Shown here: positions 38,010 to 47,541 of the stretch, in pieces | Numbering within the stretch: position 1 is the first letter of the stretch | Layout: the number at the start of each line of letters is the position of its first letter | Assembly: GCF_016924755.1 (NCBI RefSeq) | Contig: NZ_JAFFJX010000017.1 | Coordinates: forward strand, 49,739 to 113,738 | DNA length: 64,000 bases | Direction of reading: 5' to 3' | Origin: Longitalea arenae | GTDB taxonomy: Bacteria > Bacteroidota > Bacteroidia > Chitinophagales > Chitinophagaceae | Made by a program: the position numbers and the translations under genes | The notes under the pieces: model-generated | What the model was told of the DNA's origin: nothing | Database searches by the model: none | What the model saw: the letters and a program-made list of their open reading frames with translations, nothing else

Positions 38010-38393
38010 ATGAATACATCACTGCCTGAAGATCTCACAGCTGCTCATGTTTCCAAGATCAAGAAGTACTGCCTGGCCGTTGACCTCATCGATGATCCGC
38101 AATTAATTGCTGAATACGAAAACTGGCACAAAAAAGAAAATGCCTGGCCCGCGGTCACAAAAAGTATCGCCGGTTCGGGCATTATCAATATGGAGATCTA
38201 TAGAACAGGCAACCGCTTGTTCATGATCATGGAAACTGATGATAGTTTCAGCTTCGAACGAAAAGCGGCGATGGATAATGACAATCCCCAGGTTCAGGAA
38301 TGGGAACAATTGATGTGGAAGTTTCAACAACCCCTGCCCTGGGCAAAAAAGGGTGAGAAGTGGATAGTAATGGATAAAATCTTTCAATTGTAA
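38010..38393 (+). CDS. L-rhamnose/L-fucose mutarotase family protein (DUF718)
   Basis: 127 aa, no signal peptide, so cytoplasmic. It has the compact ferredoxin-like mutarotase pattern: KYCLAVDLIDDPQLIAEY, the conserved His40 in ENWHKKENAWP, IINMEIYRTGNRLFMIMETD and a C-terminal WAKKGEKWIVMDKIF. The family is usually annotated as L-rhamnose mutarotase (anomer interconversion of L-rhamnose), but members adjacent to fucose genes can act on L-fucose. GH29 alpha-L-fucosidase starts 51 bp downstream, so conversion of released L-fucose anomers for catabolism is likely here. No fucose isomerase, kinase or dehydrogenase is in the window. Confidence 0.85.
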   Translation: MNTSLPEDLTAAHVSKIKKYCLAVDLIDDPQLIAEYENWHKKENAWPAVTKSIAGSGIINMEIYRTGNRLFMIMETDDSFSFERKAAMDNDNPQVQEWEQLMWKFQQPLPWAKKGEKWIVMDKIFQL

Positions 38394-38444
38394 TTACAAC
38401 ACTACACTGTCAATACACTTTACATAAATGTACATCTTGCACAT

Positions 38445-40106
38445 ATGAAAAGAAGAACATTAATAAAAGGGATGGCCGCCAGTTTGCCATCTTTATGGTT
38501 TTCCCGGGCATTAGCTGACAATTTTTTTGAAGAAGCTTTTTGGGGTGAGCTTATGGCCAAAGGGCCATTCAAACCCACCTGGGAATCTTTGCAGAATTAT
38601 AAAACGCCAGACTGGTTCCGGGACGCCAAGTTTGGTATGTGGGCGCACTGGGGGCCGCAATGCCAACCCGAAGCGGGTGACTGGTATGCCAGGGGCATGT
38701 ACGAAGAAGGATCCTGGCAATACAAGATCCATCTGCAAAAATATGGGCATCCTTCAAAATTTGGATTCAAAGACGTCATCAACGAATGGAAAGCAGCAAA
38801 CTGGGATCCTGAGGAATTAGTGCGTTTATATAAAAGTGCCGGTGCGCAGTATTTTATGGCCATGGCCAATCACCACGACAATTTCGACCTGTACGATAGC
38901 AAGTATCAAAAGCATTGGAACGCTACCAAATTGGGCCCTAAAAAAGATCTGATCGGTGGTTGGGCAAAGGCAGCGCGGAACAATGGACTTCCCTTTGGTG
39001 TAAGTGTACATGCATCACATGCATGGCGCTGGTTTGAAGTGGCGCAACGGGCAGATAGAACCGGTGAGTATGCAGGCATCCCTTATGATGGAAAGCTTAC
39101 CAAAGCAGATGGCAAAGGCAAATGGTGGGAAGGACTGGACCCCCAGGAATTATATGCACAAGACCATCCTTTGAGCCAGGACAGTTTACAGGACCATTCG
39201 ATCCACAAACAGTGGAACTGGGGCAATGGCGCTTATCCACCCAGTAAAGCCTACATCGAAAAATTTTACAACAGAACAATAGATCTCATAAACAGGTATG
39301 ATCCCGATGTACTCTATTTCGATGATTCGCAATTGCCTTTATGGCCGGTGAGTGATGCCGGCCTGCGCATTGCCGCTCATTTGTATAATAAAAGCATTAA
39401 GGAACATGGAGTGCTCCGCGCAGTGATCAACGGAAAGATCCTGGATGATAACCAACGCAAGGCGATGGTATGGGATATTGAAAGGGGGCAGGCTAACGAG
39501 ATCCAGCCACTGCCATGGCAAACTGATACCTGCATAGGAAACTGGCATTATGATCGTGGATTGTATGAACGCAATGGTTACAAAACAGCGAAGACGGTGA
39601 TTCAAACCCTGGTTGATATTGTGAGCAAAAATGGTAATTTAATGTTGAACATACCTGTTCGCGGCGATGGAACCATCGACGAAAAAGCAAGAAAGATCGT
39701 TGATGAAATAGGAGCATGGATGAAAGTGAACAGTGAAAGCATTTATGGTACCAGACCATGGAAAATATTTGGAGAAGGACCAGCACAGGAGGCCGCCGCC
39801 CAATTGAGTGCACAGGGTTTTAATGAAGGAAAAGGAAAGCCATTTACCCATGAGGATATTCGCTTTGCGATAAAAGGGGATGTGCTCTATGCCACTGCCA
39901 TGGGTTGGCCCCAGGATGGGAAGATGGTTATAAAAAGCCTGGCAAAGGGCACTCAGCATTTTCCAAACACCATTCAGAAAGTGGAATGGTTAAGCACCAA
40001 ACGATCATTATCCTTCGAAAGAAGGGAGGACGCCCTGATAGTTCAGCTGCCGGAAAAAACTTCCGATGAGCTTATGTACGCAAATGTGATAAAGATCCTT
40101 TCATAG
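38445..40106 (+). CDS. GH29 alpha-L-fucosidase
   Basis: 553 aa. N-terminus MKRRTLIKGMAASLPSLW has a twin-arginine look (RRTLIKG) before a hydrophobic stretch, so export by Tat or Sec is plausible. GH29 motifs: WFRDAKFGMWAHWGPQCQPEAGDWYARGMY in part, AGAQYFMAMANHHDNFDLYDSK, the nucleophile Asp293 in LYFDDSQLPLW, and VSKNGNLMLNIPVRGDGTID near the barrel end, followed by a C-terminal beta domain. The enzyme removes terminal alpha-L-fucose, as found on F side chains of xyloglucan. Cotranscribed with the mutarotase. The acid/base residue cannot be assigned with confidence from the sequence. Confidence 0.93.
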   Translation: MKRRTLIKGMAASLPSLWFSRALADNFFEEAFWGELMAKGPFKPTWESLQNYKTPDWFRDAKFGMWAHWGPQCQPEAGDWYARGMYEEGSWQYKIHLQKYGHPSKFGFKDVINEWKAANWDPEELVRLYKSAGAQYFMAMANHHDNFDLYDSKYQKHWNATKLGPKKDLIGGWAKAARNNGLPFGVSVHASHAWRWFEVAQRADRTGEYAGIPYDGKLTKADGKGKWWEGLDPQELYAQDHPLSQDSLQDHSIHKQWNWGNGAYPPSKAYIEKFYNRTIDLINRYDPDVLYFDDSQLPLWPVSDAGLRIAAHLYNKSIKEHGVLRAVINGKILDDNQRKAMVWDIERGQANEIQPLPWQTDTCIGNWHYDRGLYERNGYKTAKTVIQTLVDIVSKNGNLMLNIPVRGDGTIDEKARKIVDEIGAWMKVNSESIYGTRPWKIFGEGPAQEAAAQLSAQGFNEGKGKPFTHEDIRFAIKGDVLYATAMGWPQDGKMVIKSLAKGTQHFPNTIQKVEWLSTKRSLSFERREDALIVQLPEKTSDELMYANVIKILS

Positions 40107-40203
40107 CGTACAGAGTTCAAGAAACTTGCCTGCTGGCATAGGCAATAGTACGCGGTATAAAACCAAATCCTTTATTCTGTAATTTTATTATCTTGATGGC
40201 CGG

Positions 40204-40246
40204 TTTTGCCCGATGCAGTGCTGATTCCCGGCTGCATGGGGCAAAA
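40204..40246. promoter_or_regulatory. Long inverted repeat upstream of the hybrid sensor gene
   Basis: TTTTGCCCGATGCAG (40204-40218) and CTGCATGGGGCAAAA (40232-40246) pair at 14 of 15 positions around a 13-base loop. It ends 27 bp before the ATG at 40274 and is followed by TGTTTTT. It may be the terminator of the GH29 transcript, a leader hairpin of the sensor mRNA, or an operator. Confidence 0.6.
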
Positions 40247-40273
40247 TGTTTTTCCTGAGTTAAACCCTTTGTG

Positions 40274-43200
40274 ATGCGTTTGCTTATATCGATTGTGTTG
40301 GCCGTAGTTTCGCTTTCTGTGTATGCTCAAAGCGAGCACTATAATTTTTCCAAACTCGATACATATACCGGTCTTTCACATAACCAGGTTAACGCAATTT
40401 TGAAAGATCCCAGGGGATTTATATGGTTTGGCACCATGTCGGGACTGAATCGTTATGACGGATATTCTTTTAAAGTATACCGCAACAAACATAATGACAG
40501 CACTTCGCTGTACGATAATTGTATCCTCTCCTTGTACGAACTTCCCGATGAAAAAATGTGGGTGGAAACCAGGAACGGCCCCTGCATTTATAATTCGAAA
40601 ACCGATAAATTTATTGCCGGTTATAATAATTATTTACAAGCCCTTGGTTTGCCTTCCGGAATTATTATCAATATAGTAAAAGGACATAACGGGCGGTATT
40701 GGTTTTTGTACGATAATCTTGAGCTATACCTGTATTCGGTTCCGGAAAAAAAAGCAATGCCGTTCAGACAAAAATTAAATATAAATCCCACTGATAAAAT
40801 TTCTTCGCTTAAAGAAACCAGGGATGGCAGGTTATGGTTCGTCTGCAGAAATGGGCTATTGCAGGGATACGATCTAAGCTCCGGTAAAACCATATTCTCA
40901 GGTTTTCCTATCCGTCAATTGACTAAAGGCGAAAATGTTAATGGTCTCTTTACTGACAGTGATGGAGATGTATGGGTATGGGCTTACGGCCATGGCGCCT
41001 TTTTGTTCAATGCTGAAAATGGCCAGGTTAAAGCATTTAACGAAAGTTCCGGTCTCTGCCGTTTAAGTTCCAACCTGGTCAGTCAAATAGTTCAGGATGA
41101 CAAAGGCCTGATCTGGGTATCCACCGACCATGGTGGTGTCACATTGATCGACAAAGCAAATGAGTTCAGAGCCAGTTACCTCATGAACAATCCGAAAGAC
41201 CTGAAAAGCCTGAGTCAAAATTCCATCACGGCCTTATATAAGGATGATAAAGGCATCGTATGGCTGGGAACGTATAAGAAGGGGGTTAACTATTTCAATG
41301 GCAATATCGTACAGTTTCCTTTTTATCGTAACCAGGAATCAAATGTAAAAAGTCTTCCCTTTGACGATGTAAACCGCTTCGTTGAAGATAAGTGGGGGAA
41401 TATCTGGATCGGGACCAATGGAGGCGGGTTGATCTATTTCAACAGGCAGAACAATACATTCAAACAATACCTGCACGATCCCGGCAATAAAAAAAGCCTG
41501 AGTAATAATGTGATCGTCAGCTTGTGTATCGATCACCAGGGTTTGCTTTGGATAGGCACTTATTTCGGCGGCCTTAACAGTTTCGACGGCAGGGAATTCA
41601 GGCATTACAGGCATAATGATCAGGACTCTTCAAGCCTGGCAAATGATAACGTGTGGGAGATCTTTGAAGACAGGGAACATAATTTATGGATCGGTACCTT
41701 AGGCGGTGGGCTCAACCTTTTTGACAGGAAAACAAACCGGTTTCAACAGTACCCTATCATAGGAGGGAAACCCCCTTATCCATCCAGGTATATTACGGCC
41801 ATTCTTCAGGACCGGAAAGGAAATTTGTGGATAGGTGCAGAAAACGGCGTTGCTGTTATTGAAAACGGTACAAACAAGCCGGCTTTTTATCACCAGACAA
41901 ATGATACAAATGGCTTAAGCAGCAGTAATGTTATTTGCCTCCTGGAAGACAGCCAGGGAAATATCTGGGTAGGAACCCGCGAAGGCCTCAACCGCTTTAA
42001 TGAGCAAACGAAAAGTTTTCAGGCGTTCACCACATCGGATGGTTTACCAGATAATTTGATCCTGAATATTCTGGAAGATGATAATCGAACACTTTGGCTG
42101 TCAACGCCCGGCGGTTTGTGTAATCTCATTCCGAAACAAAACGGTAACCGGACGGCTTATTCGGTCATTTGTTACGATGAAATGAACAATGTTCAAAACC
42201 ATGAGTTCAATGATAATGCAGCACTTAAAACAAAAGCAGGTGAGCTGATCTTTGGGGGGCCTTCCGGTTTCAATATCATTGATCCGGATAAAATAAAGAT
42301 GCCGCCGGATCATCCTGAAATAGTTTTCACCGGTTTGCAGATACTGAATAAGGATATCGAACCCGGTGAATTGATCAATGACCGCGTTCTGCTACCGCAA
42401 TCTTTACCCAACCTGGAAAGTATAAACCTGAAGTATAAAGAAAATGTATTCTCTATAGAATTTGCCTCACTCGATTTCGGCCATGGCGCCCGTGAAAAGT
42501 ATGCCTATATGCTCGAGGGGTTCAATGCAGACTGGTTATACGCCAGCGGCAATCAAAGAAGGGCCACCTACACAAACCTTGGCCCGGGCCGTTATACTTT
42601 CAAAGTAAAAGTTTTAGGCCGGAATGGTTCATGGAGTGATGTGAATACTTTGCGCATTAATATTGAACCGCCATTTTGGTTAACTCCGCTTGCCTTTATT
42701 GTTTATGCACTATGCGCTGCAGGCTTCTTGCTCTTATGGCGTAAGATAGCATTGGACAGAATGCGTATGCGCTTTGAAGTTCGGCAGCAACGGATGGAAG
42801 CGGAAAGGGCGCATGCATTGGAACAGCTAAAGACAAAATTTTTTACCAATGTAAGTCACGAGTTCCGTACGCCCTTAAGCCTGATCATTTCCCCCCTGGA
42901 TAAGATCATTGACCGGGCTGCCGACGAAGAACAGAAAAAACAATTGAATCTCGTGCAGCGTAATGCAAAGCGCTTATTGAACCTGGTGAACCAACTGCTC
43001 GATTTCCGGAAGATGGAGGTGCAGGAGATAAAACTGCACCCTTCAATAGGAGATATCATTTTATTCATCAGGGATATCAACCAATCTTTCCTGGATATTG
43101 CCGAAAAGAAAAAGATCCGGTTTTCTTTCTCGACGAACATTGAGAGCCTCGAGATTTATTTTGATAAAGATAAAATCGAAAAGATCTTGTTCAACCTGCT

Positions 43201-44380
43201 TTCCAACGCGTTTAAATATACGCATGATAACGGAATGGTAAGCCTCAACCTTGTGTACAACCCGGCTGAAAACGGCGAAGGCGATGGAATACTTGTCATA
43301 GAAGTAAAGGACACAGGCATCGGCATCCCTGCAGATCAGCAGGAGAAGATCTTCGAAAGGTTCTTTCAAACCGATGTGCCGGAAAGTATGGTGAACCAGG
43401 GCACAGGAATCGGACTGGCGATCACCAAAGAATTTGTAAGATTGCATAACGGTATCATAACCGTAAAAAGCGAACCCGAGAAGGGGACCTGTTTTTCAGT
43501 GATGCTTCCTGCCAGGAAGATCTACAGGCCCATCAACCGAACTGCCACTATCCCAACTGTTGAAGAGGAGGGGAAGCAAATAATACCGGAAGAAAGTCCA
43601 AAGAACGGTAAGAGGAAAACGATCCTGATAGTGGAAGACAATGAGGATTTGCGCTTTTATTTAAAAGATAATCTGAAAGGGCAATATCATATTGAAGAAG
43701 CCACCAATGGAAAGGAAGGTTGGGAAAAAACCAAACAACTGTATCCCGATCTGGTGGTTAGCGATATTATGATGCCCCTGATGGATGGGGTTGAACTGGC
43801 CAGAAAAATTAAAACCGAAACCCTCACGGCGCATATTCCCGTCATCCTGCTTACTGCCATGGGAAGTGAGGAAAAACAGCTCGAAGGCCTGAAAGCCGGC
43901 GTGAATGATTACATTACGAAACCTTTCACTTTCGATATCCTGGCTTCACGCATCAGGAACCTCTTGGCCCAGCAACAGCTATTGCAGAAAAAGTTCCATA
44001 AACAAATCGAGGTAAACCCGGCAGAAATAACGGTAACCTCTGTTGACGAAAAGTTCCTTAAACAGGCCTTGACCGTTGTTGAAAAAAACATGGATAACCC
44101 CGGGTTTTCAGTAGAGGATTTCAGTACGAACATGCATATGGACCGTTCCACCTTGTATAGAAAAATTCTTTCTTTGACAGGCAAAACGCCCATTGAGTTT
44201 ATTCGTTCCATACGATTAAAAAGGGCTGCCCAGTTACTGCTGAAAAGCGGTATGTCCATCGCCGAGGTTGCCTATGAGGTGGGATTCAATAACCCCAAGA
44301 ACTTCACGAAAACTTTTAAAGAAGAGTTTAAGGTTACGCCTTCACAATTTATAGCCAGCAAAAAGGAAGAAGACGTATAG
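40274..44380 (+). CDS. Hybrid two-component system sensor-regulator (HTCS)
   Basis: 1368 aa from the ATG at 40274 (a GTG precedes it directly). Signal/anchor MRLLISIVLAVVSLSVYAQ, then about 14 two-component propeller repeats (WFGTMSGLNRYDG, WIGTNGGGLIYFN, WIGTLGGGLNLFDRKT and others; 25-690), a Y_Y_Y domain (about 700-785, ending LRINIEPPFW), one transmembrane helix (about 790-815), histidine kinase with His862 in NVSHEFRTPLSL and an ATP-binding domain (DTGIGIP, GTGIGLAI), receiver with Asp1164 in VVSDIMMPLMDG, and an AraC-type DNA-binding domain (about 1265-1365). HTCS proteins sense oligosaccharides in the periplasm and activate their PUL directly. It is the best candidate for binding the direct-repeat modules, one of which lies just downstream. 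Confidence 0.95.
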   Translation: MRLLISIVLAVVSLSVYAQSEHYNFSKLDTYTGLSHNQVNAILKDPRGFIWFGTMSGLNRYDGYSFKVYRNKHNDSTSLYDNCILSLYELPDEKMWVETRNGPCIYNSKTDKFIAGYNNYLQALGLPSGIIINIVKGHNGRYWFLYDNLELYLYSVPEKKAMPFRQKLNINPTDKISSLKETRDGRLWFVCRNGLLQGYDLSSGKTIFSGFPIRQLTKGENVNGLFTDSDGDVWVWAYGHGAFLFNAENGQVKAFNESSGLCRLSSNLVSQIVQDDKGLIWVSTDHGGVTLIDKANEFRASYLMNNPKDLKSLSQNSITALYKDDKGIVWLGTYKKGVNYFNGNIVQFPFYRNQESNVKSLPFDDVNRFVEDKWGNIWIGTNGGGLIYFNRQNNTFKQYLHDPGNKKSLSNNVIVSLCIDHQGLLWIGTYFGGLNSFDGREFRHYRHNDQDSSSLANDNVWEIFEDREHNLWIGTLGGGLNLFDRKTNRFQQYPIIGGKPPYPSRYITAILQDRKGNLWIGAENGVAVIENGTNKPAFYHQTNDTNGLSSSNVICLLEDSQGNIWVGTREGLNRFNEQTKSFQAFTTSDGLPDNLILNILEDDNRTLWLSTPGGLCNLIPKQNGNRTAYSVICYDEMNNVQNHEFNDNAALKTKAGELIFGGPSGFNIIDPDKIKMPPDHPEIVFTGLQILNKDIEPGELINDRVLLPQSLPNLESINLKYKENVFSIEFASLDFGHGAREKYAYMLEGFNADWLYASGNQRRATYTNLGPGRYTFKVKVLGRNGSWSDVNTLRINIEPPFWLTPLAFIVYALCAAGFLLLWRKIALDRMRMRFEVRQQRMEAERAHALEQLKTKFFTNVSHEFRTPLSLIISPLDKIIDRAADEEQKKQLNLVQRNAKRLLNLVNQLLDFRKMEVQEIKLHPSIGDIILFIRDINQSFLDIAEKKKIRFSFSTNIESLEIYFDKDKIEKILFNLLSNAFKYTHDNGMVSLNLVYNPAENGEGDGILVIEVKDTGIGIPADQQEKIFERFFQTDVPESMVNQGTGIGLAITKEFVRLHNGIITVKSEPEKGTCFSVMLPARKIYRPINRTATIPTVEEEGKQIIPEESPKNGKRKTILIVEDNEDLRFYLKDNLKGQYHIEEATNGKEGWEKTKQLYPDLVVSDIMMPLMDGVELARKIKTETLTAHIPVILLTAMGSEEKQLEGLKAGVNDYITKPFTFDILASRIRNLLAQQQLLQKKFHKQIEVNPAEITVTSVDEKFLKQALTVVEKNMDNPGFSVEDFSTNMHMDRSTLYRKILSLTGKTPIEFIRSIRLKRAAQLLLKSGMSIAEVAYEVGFNNPKNFTKTFKEEFKVTPSQFIASKKEEDV

Positions 44381-44568
44381 TTACCGGAGAATTAGCGGGC
44401 TGGCCATTCAGGCGCCGGCGCTTTTTGCAGTCATTTCGGCAGAGCAGGCCATCAGTTGCCCGTCATCTCCGGCCGGCCTGAAAAACCGTTAAACGGCGGG
44501 CCTGCTGCTATCCCGCAGCTGCACGGGCGCCCTGAAAGTCTCTTTGGATTTTTTGAGAATCAATTGCC
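44381..44568. other. GC-rich structured spacer after the hybrid sensor
   Basis: No gene is seen. A weak terminator-like hairpin, AGGCG-CCGG-CGCTT with T run, lies at 44410-44426. Beyond it are several short palindromes: GGCCGGCC near 44495, CCGTTAAACGG near 44487-44500, and GCAGCTGC near 44516. The stretch is clearly more GC-rich than the AT-rich promoter module that follows at 44569. Confidence 0.4.
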
Positions 44569-44637
44569 TGCATCATTGCAGGTCGCTATCTGCATCATTT
44601 GGCTCCCATGTTTTCTTTGGTGCTGCAATAGTTTTAC
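44569..44637 (+). promoter_or_regulatory. Locus promoter module D before GH31 44668
   Basis: TGCATCATT at 44569 and TGCATCATTTG at 44591 (22 bp apart); TAGTTTTAC at 44629, 38 bp from the second repeat start; AGCATTCGTTTAG follows. Both repeat units carry the same A-to-T change at the fifth base relative to modules A-C, as if the two halves changed together. The GH31 start codon is 39 bp beyond the TA. Confidence 0.78.
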
Positions 44638-44667
44638 AGCATTCGTTTAGACCAAAGATTGCTGTAT

Positions 44668-47520
44668 ATGAAAAGATACCTGCTACTGGTTAGCTACTTA
44701 TTTGTTTTTGCTATTAATGACGTCTTGGCAGCGCCTCCATCCTATATTGAAACAAAGGACGGAGTACTTGTTTTTACTGACCCGGCTTTCACCGGTACCT
44801 CCAATGCCGTAAAACTTGAAGTGGTATCAGATAATATTATCAGGGTAATTGCCGCCCCGGGCAATGAAATAGCTGCCACGCAGAGCCTTGTTACTGTTTA
44901 CACCAAAAGGCCAGGTCTTTCCTGGAATATCATTTCTTCAAAAACCAGCCTCCTCCTCAGAACAAAAAACCTCACAGCGGTCGTAGATCTGAAAACAGGC
45001 GCCGTTTCTTTCCGCGATTCGAAAGGTGAAAAAATACTCGCAGAAAAACAGCCGCTGGGCCGGCATTTTCAACCTGCAGTATTTGAAGGCAAACGCTCTT
45101 TTAAACTGGAGCAAATTTTTCAAACCACCCCGGATGATGCATGGTACGGATTGGGCCAGCACCAGGATGGGATCTATAATTACCGGGGTCACCAGGTTGA
45201 TTTTTTTCAAAACAATACAGAAGTGGCCATTCCTTTTTTGATCTCCCGCAGGAATTATGGTATCCTTTGGGATAACTACTCACTTACGCGGGCAGGGGAT
45301 ACCAAACCTTTACACCAGCTTTCTGCCTTACAGCTGTTTTCAAAAAACGGAGAGGCGGGATGGCTGACCGCTTCCTATGCCAATGACAAATTACATCCGC
45401 AGCAGGTAATCACAGAAAGAGCGGAGACAAACATCGATATGCAGTTCCTGGGCGAATCGAAGGTTCAGCTTCCTGCCATGTTTGCGCCTGGAACCGGCGT
45501 CGTAAGCTGGGAAGGCAGTCTTGCCAGCAATCTTTCAGGTTGCCATCAGTTCCGGTTCACATTTGGCGGCTCGCTGAAAGTATGGCTCAATGGAAAACTG
45601 GTGCTGGATCACTGGCGAAAAGCATGGAACCCGGCGCCGGCCCTGATCCCTGTCCAATTAAAAAAAGGAGAAAAAATACCTGTCAAAATTCAATGGATAC
45701 CCGAAGGCGGCGAATCTTATTGTTCTTTGAAATGGCAGGAACCATTGAGCGCAGCCGAACAGAACAGCTTTGGGTTTTCCTCCGAAGCTGGTCAGCAGAT
45801 CGATTATTATTTCATCTATGGCACCAATATGGATGAAGTGATTTCCGGGTACCGGCATCTTACAGGCAGGGCGCCGATCGTTCCCAAATGGGCCCTGGGT
45901 TTCTGGCAAAGCAGGGAACGTTACAAAACGCAGGATGAAATACTGGCCACCGTAGATGAATTTCGTAAAAGAAAGATCCCCCTCGACAATATAGTGCTCG
46001 ACTGGAGTTACTGGAAAGAAGCCGGCTGGGGCAGCCAGGAATTCGATGAAGCCCGTTTCCCTTCCCCCGACAGCATGATCGATGTATTGCACAAAAAGTA
46101 CAATACCCGGCTTATGATCTCGGTATGGCCCAAATTTTATGAAGGCCTGCCAACCTACAATGAGTTCGACAAAAAAGGATGGCTTTACAAACGGAATATC
46201 GCCGACCGGCAAAGAGACTGGATCGGTAAAGGATATGTTTCCACGTTTTACGATGCATTCAATGCAGATGCCAGGAAAGGATTCTGGAATTTGATCAGCG
46301 ATAAGATTTACAGTAAGGGAATTGACGCCTGGTGGATGGATGCAAGCGAACCCGACATAGTTTCCAACGTAAGTCCTGAAAAAAGAAAATGGCAAATGAC
46401 GCCCACGGCATTGGGCAGTGCAGCCGAATACCTGAATGCCTATCCTTTGCAAAATGCAAAAGGTATTTATGAAGGACAACGTTCTCAGGATCCTGATAAA
46501 AGAGTATTCCTGCTCACCCGTTCCGGTTTTGCAGGGTCACAACGGTATGCTGCTGCCATTTGGAGTGGTGATATCGGCGCTACCTGGCAGGATATGAAGA
46601 ACCAGATTGCCGCCGGGATCAATTTTTCCATGTCGGGCCTTCCTTACTGGACCATGGACATTGGCGGTTTTGTAGTGCCCGAAAAATTTGAAAGACCCGA
46701 TGCTGAAAACCTGGAAGAATGGCGCGAGTTGAATACACGCTGGTACCAGTTCGGTGCATTCGTTCCTTTGTTCCGTGCACATGGCCAGTTCCCTTACCGC
46801 GAGATCTTCAACATCGCTCCCGATGATCATGCCGCTTATAAAAGCATTTTGTACTATAATAAACTGCGCTACCGGCTGCTGCCTTATATCTATTCCCTGG
46901 CAGGTGCAGCCTACCATGAGAATGGCACTATCATGCGCGGACTGGTAATGGATTTTGCAAAGGATACATCCGTTATTAATACGGGTGATCAGTACCTGTT
47001 CGGTCCTTCGCTGCTGGTTAACCCGGTGTACAACTATAAACAACGCAGCCGCGAATTGTATTTGCCAAAATGCGCAGGCTGGTACGACCTGTATTCGGGC
47101 AGGTATTATACAGGCGGCCGTAAAATAAACGTTGAAGCGCCATATGAACGTATGCCTGTGCTGGTAAAAGCGGGATCCATCCTTCCTTTCGGACCGGCGC
47201 TGCAGTACACGTCTGAAAAACCGGCCGACACCATTACCCTGAACGTATACGCCGGCGCAGATGCTTCTTTCAACCTGTATGAAGATGAAGGAACGAATTA
47301 TGGTTACGAAAAAGGCGCATTTTCCACTATATCTATAAAATATAATGAAGCGGCCAGAACGGTTACCATTGGCGATCGCGAGGGATCGTTCAATGGAATG
47401 CTGCAGAAAAGAACATTTCGGATCAACCTCATAACACCCGCAAAGGCAAAGGACCTTGATTTTGATCTAAGGGGCGATAAGGAAGTGATCTATGAAGGAA
47501 AAAAACTAACGATAAGAATG
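44668..47520 (+). CDS. GH31 alpha-xylosidase with PA14 insert
   Basis: 950-residue product from the ATG at 44668 (the frame begins with a TTG at 44659); the stop is at 47521-47523. Signal peptide MKRYLLLVSYLFVFAINDVLA. N-terminal beta-sandwich (25-260), PA14-like insert (about 262-357: GTGVVSWEGSLAS, FRFTFGGSLKVWLNGKLVLD in part), then the GH31 barrel: WALGFWQSRERY, LDWSYW, nucleophile Asp558 in WWMDASEPDI, acid/base Asp635 in WSGDIGATW, and a C-terminal beta domain. The PA14 insert is characteristic of xyloglucan-specific alpha-xylosidases such as CjXyl31A and BoGH31A, so removal of xylose from the non-reducing end of xyloglucan oligosaccharides is the likely reaction. First gene of the pair-4 operon under module D. 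Confidence 0.93.
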
Positions 47521-47541
47521 TAGTCAAGTAAACATTTACAT

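Noticed and set aside
45658..46479. 273-aa minus-strand open frame inside GH31
   Set aside because: Lies wholly opposite the GH31 catalytic barrel and shows no family features; an antisense shadow.
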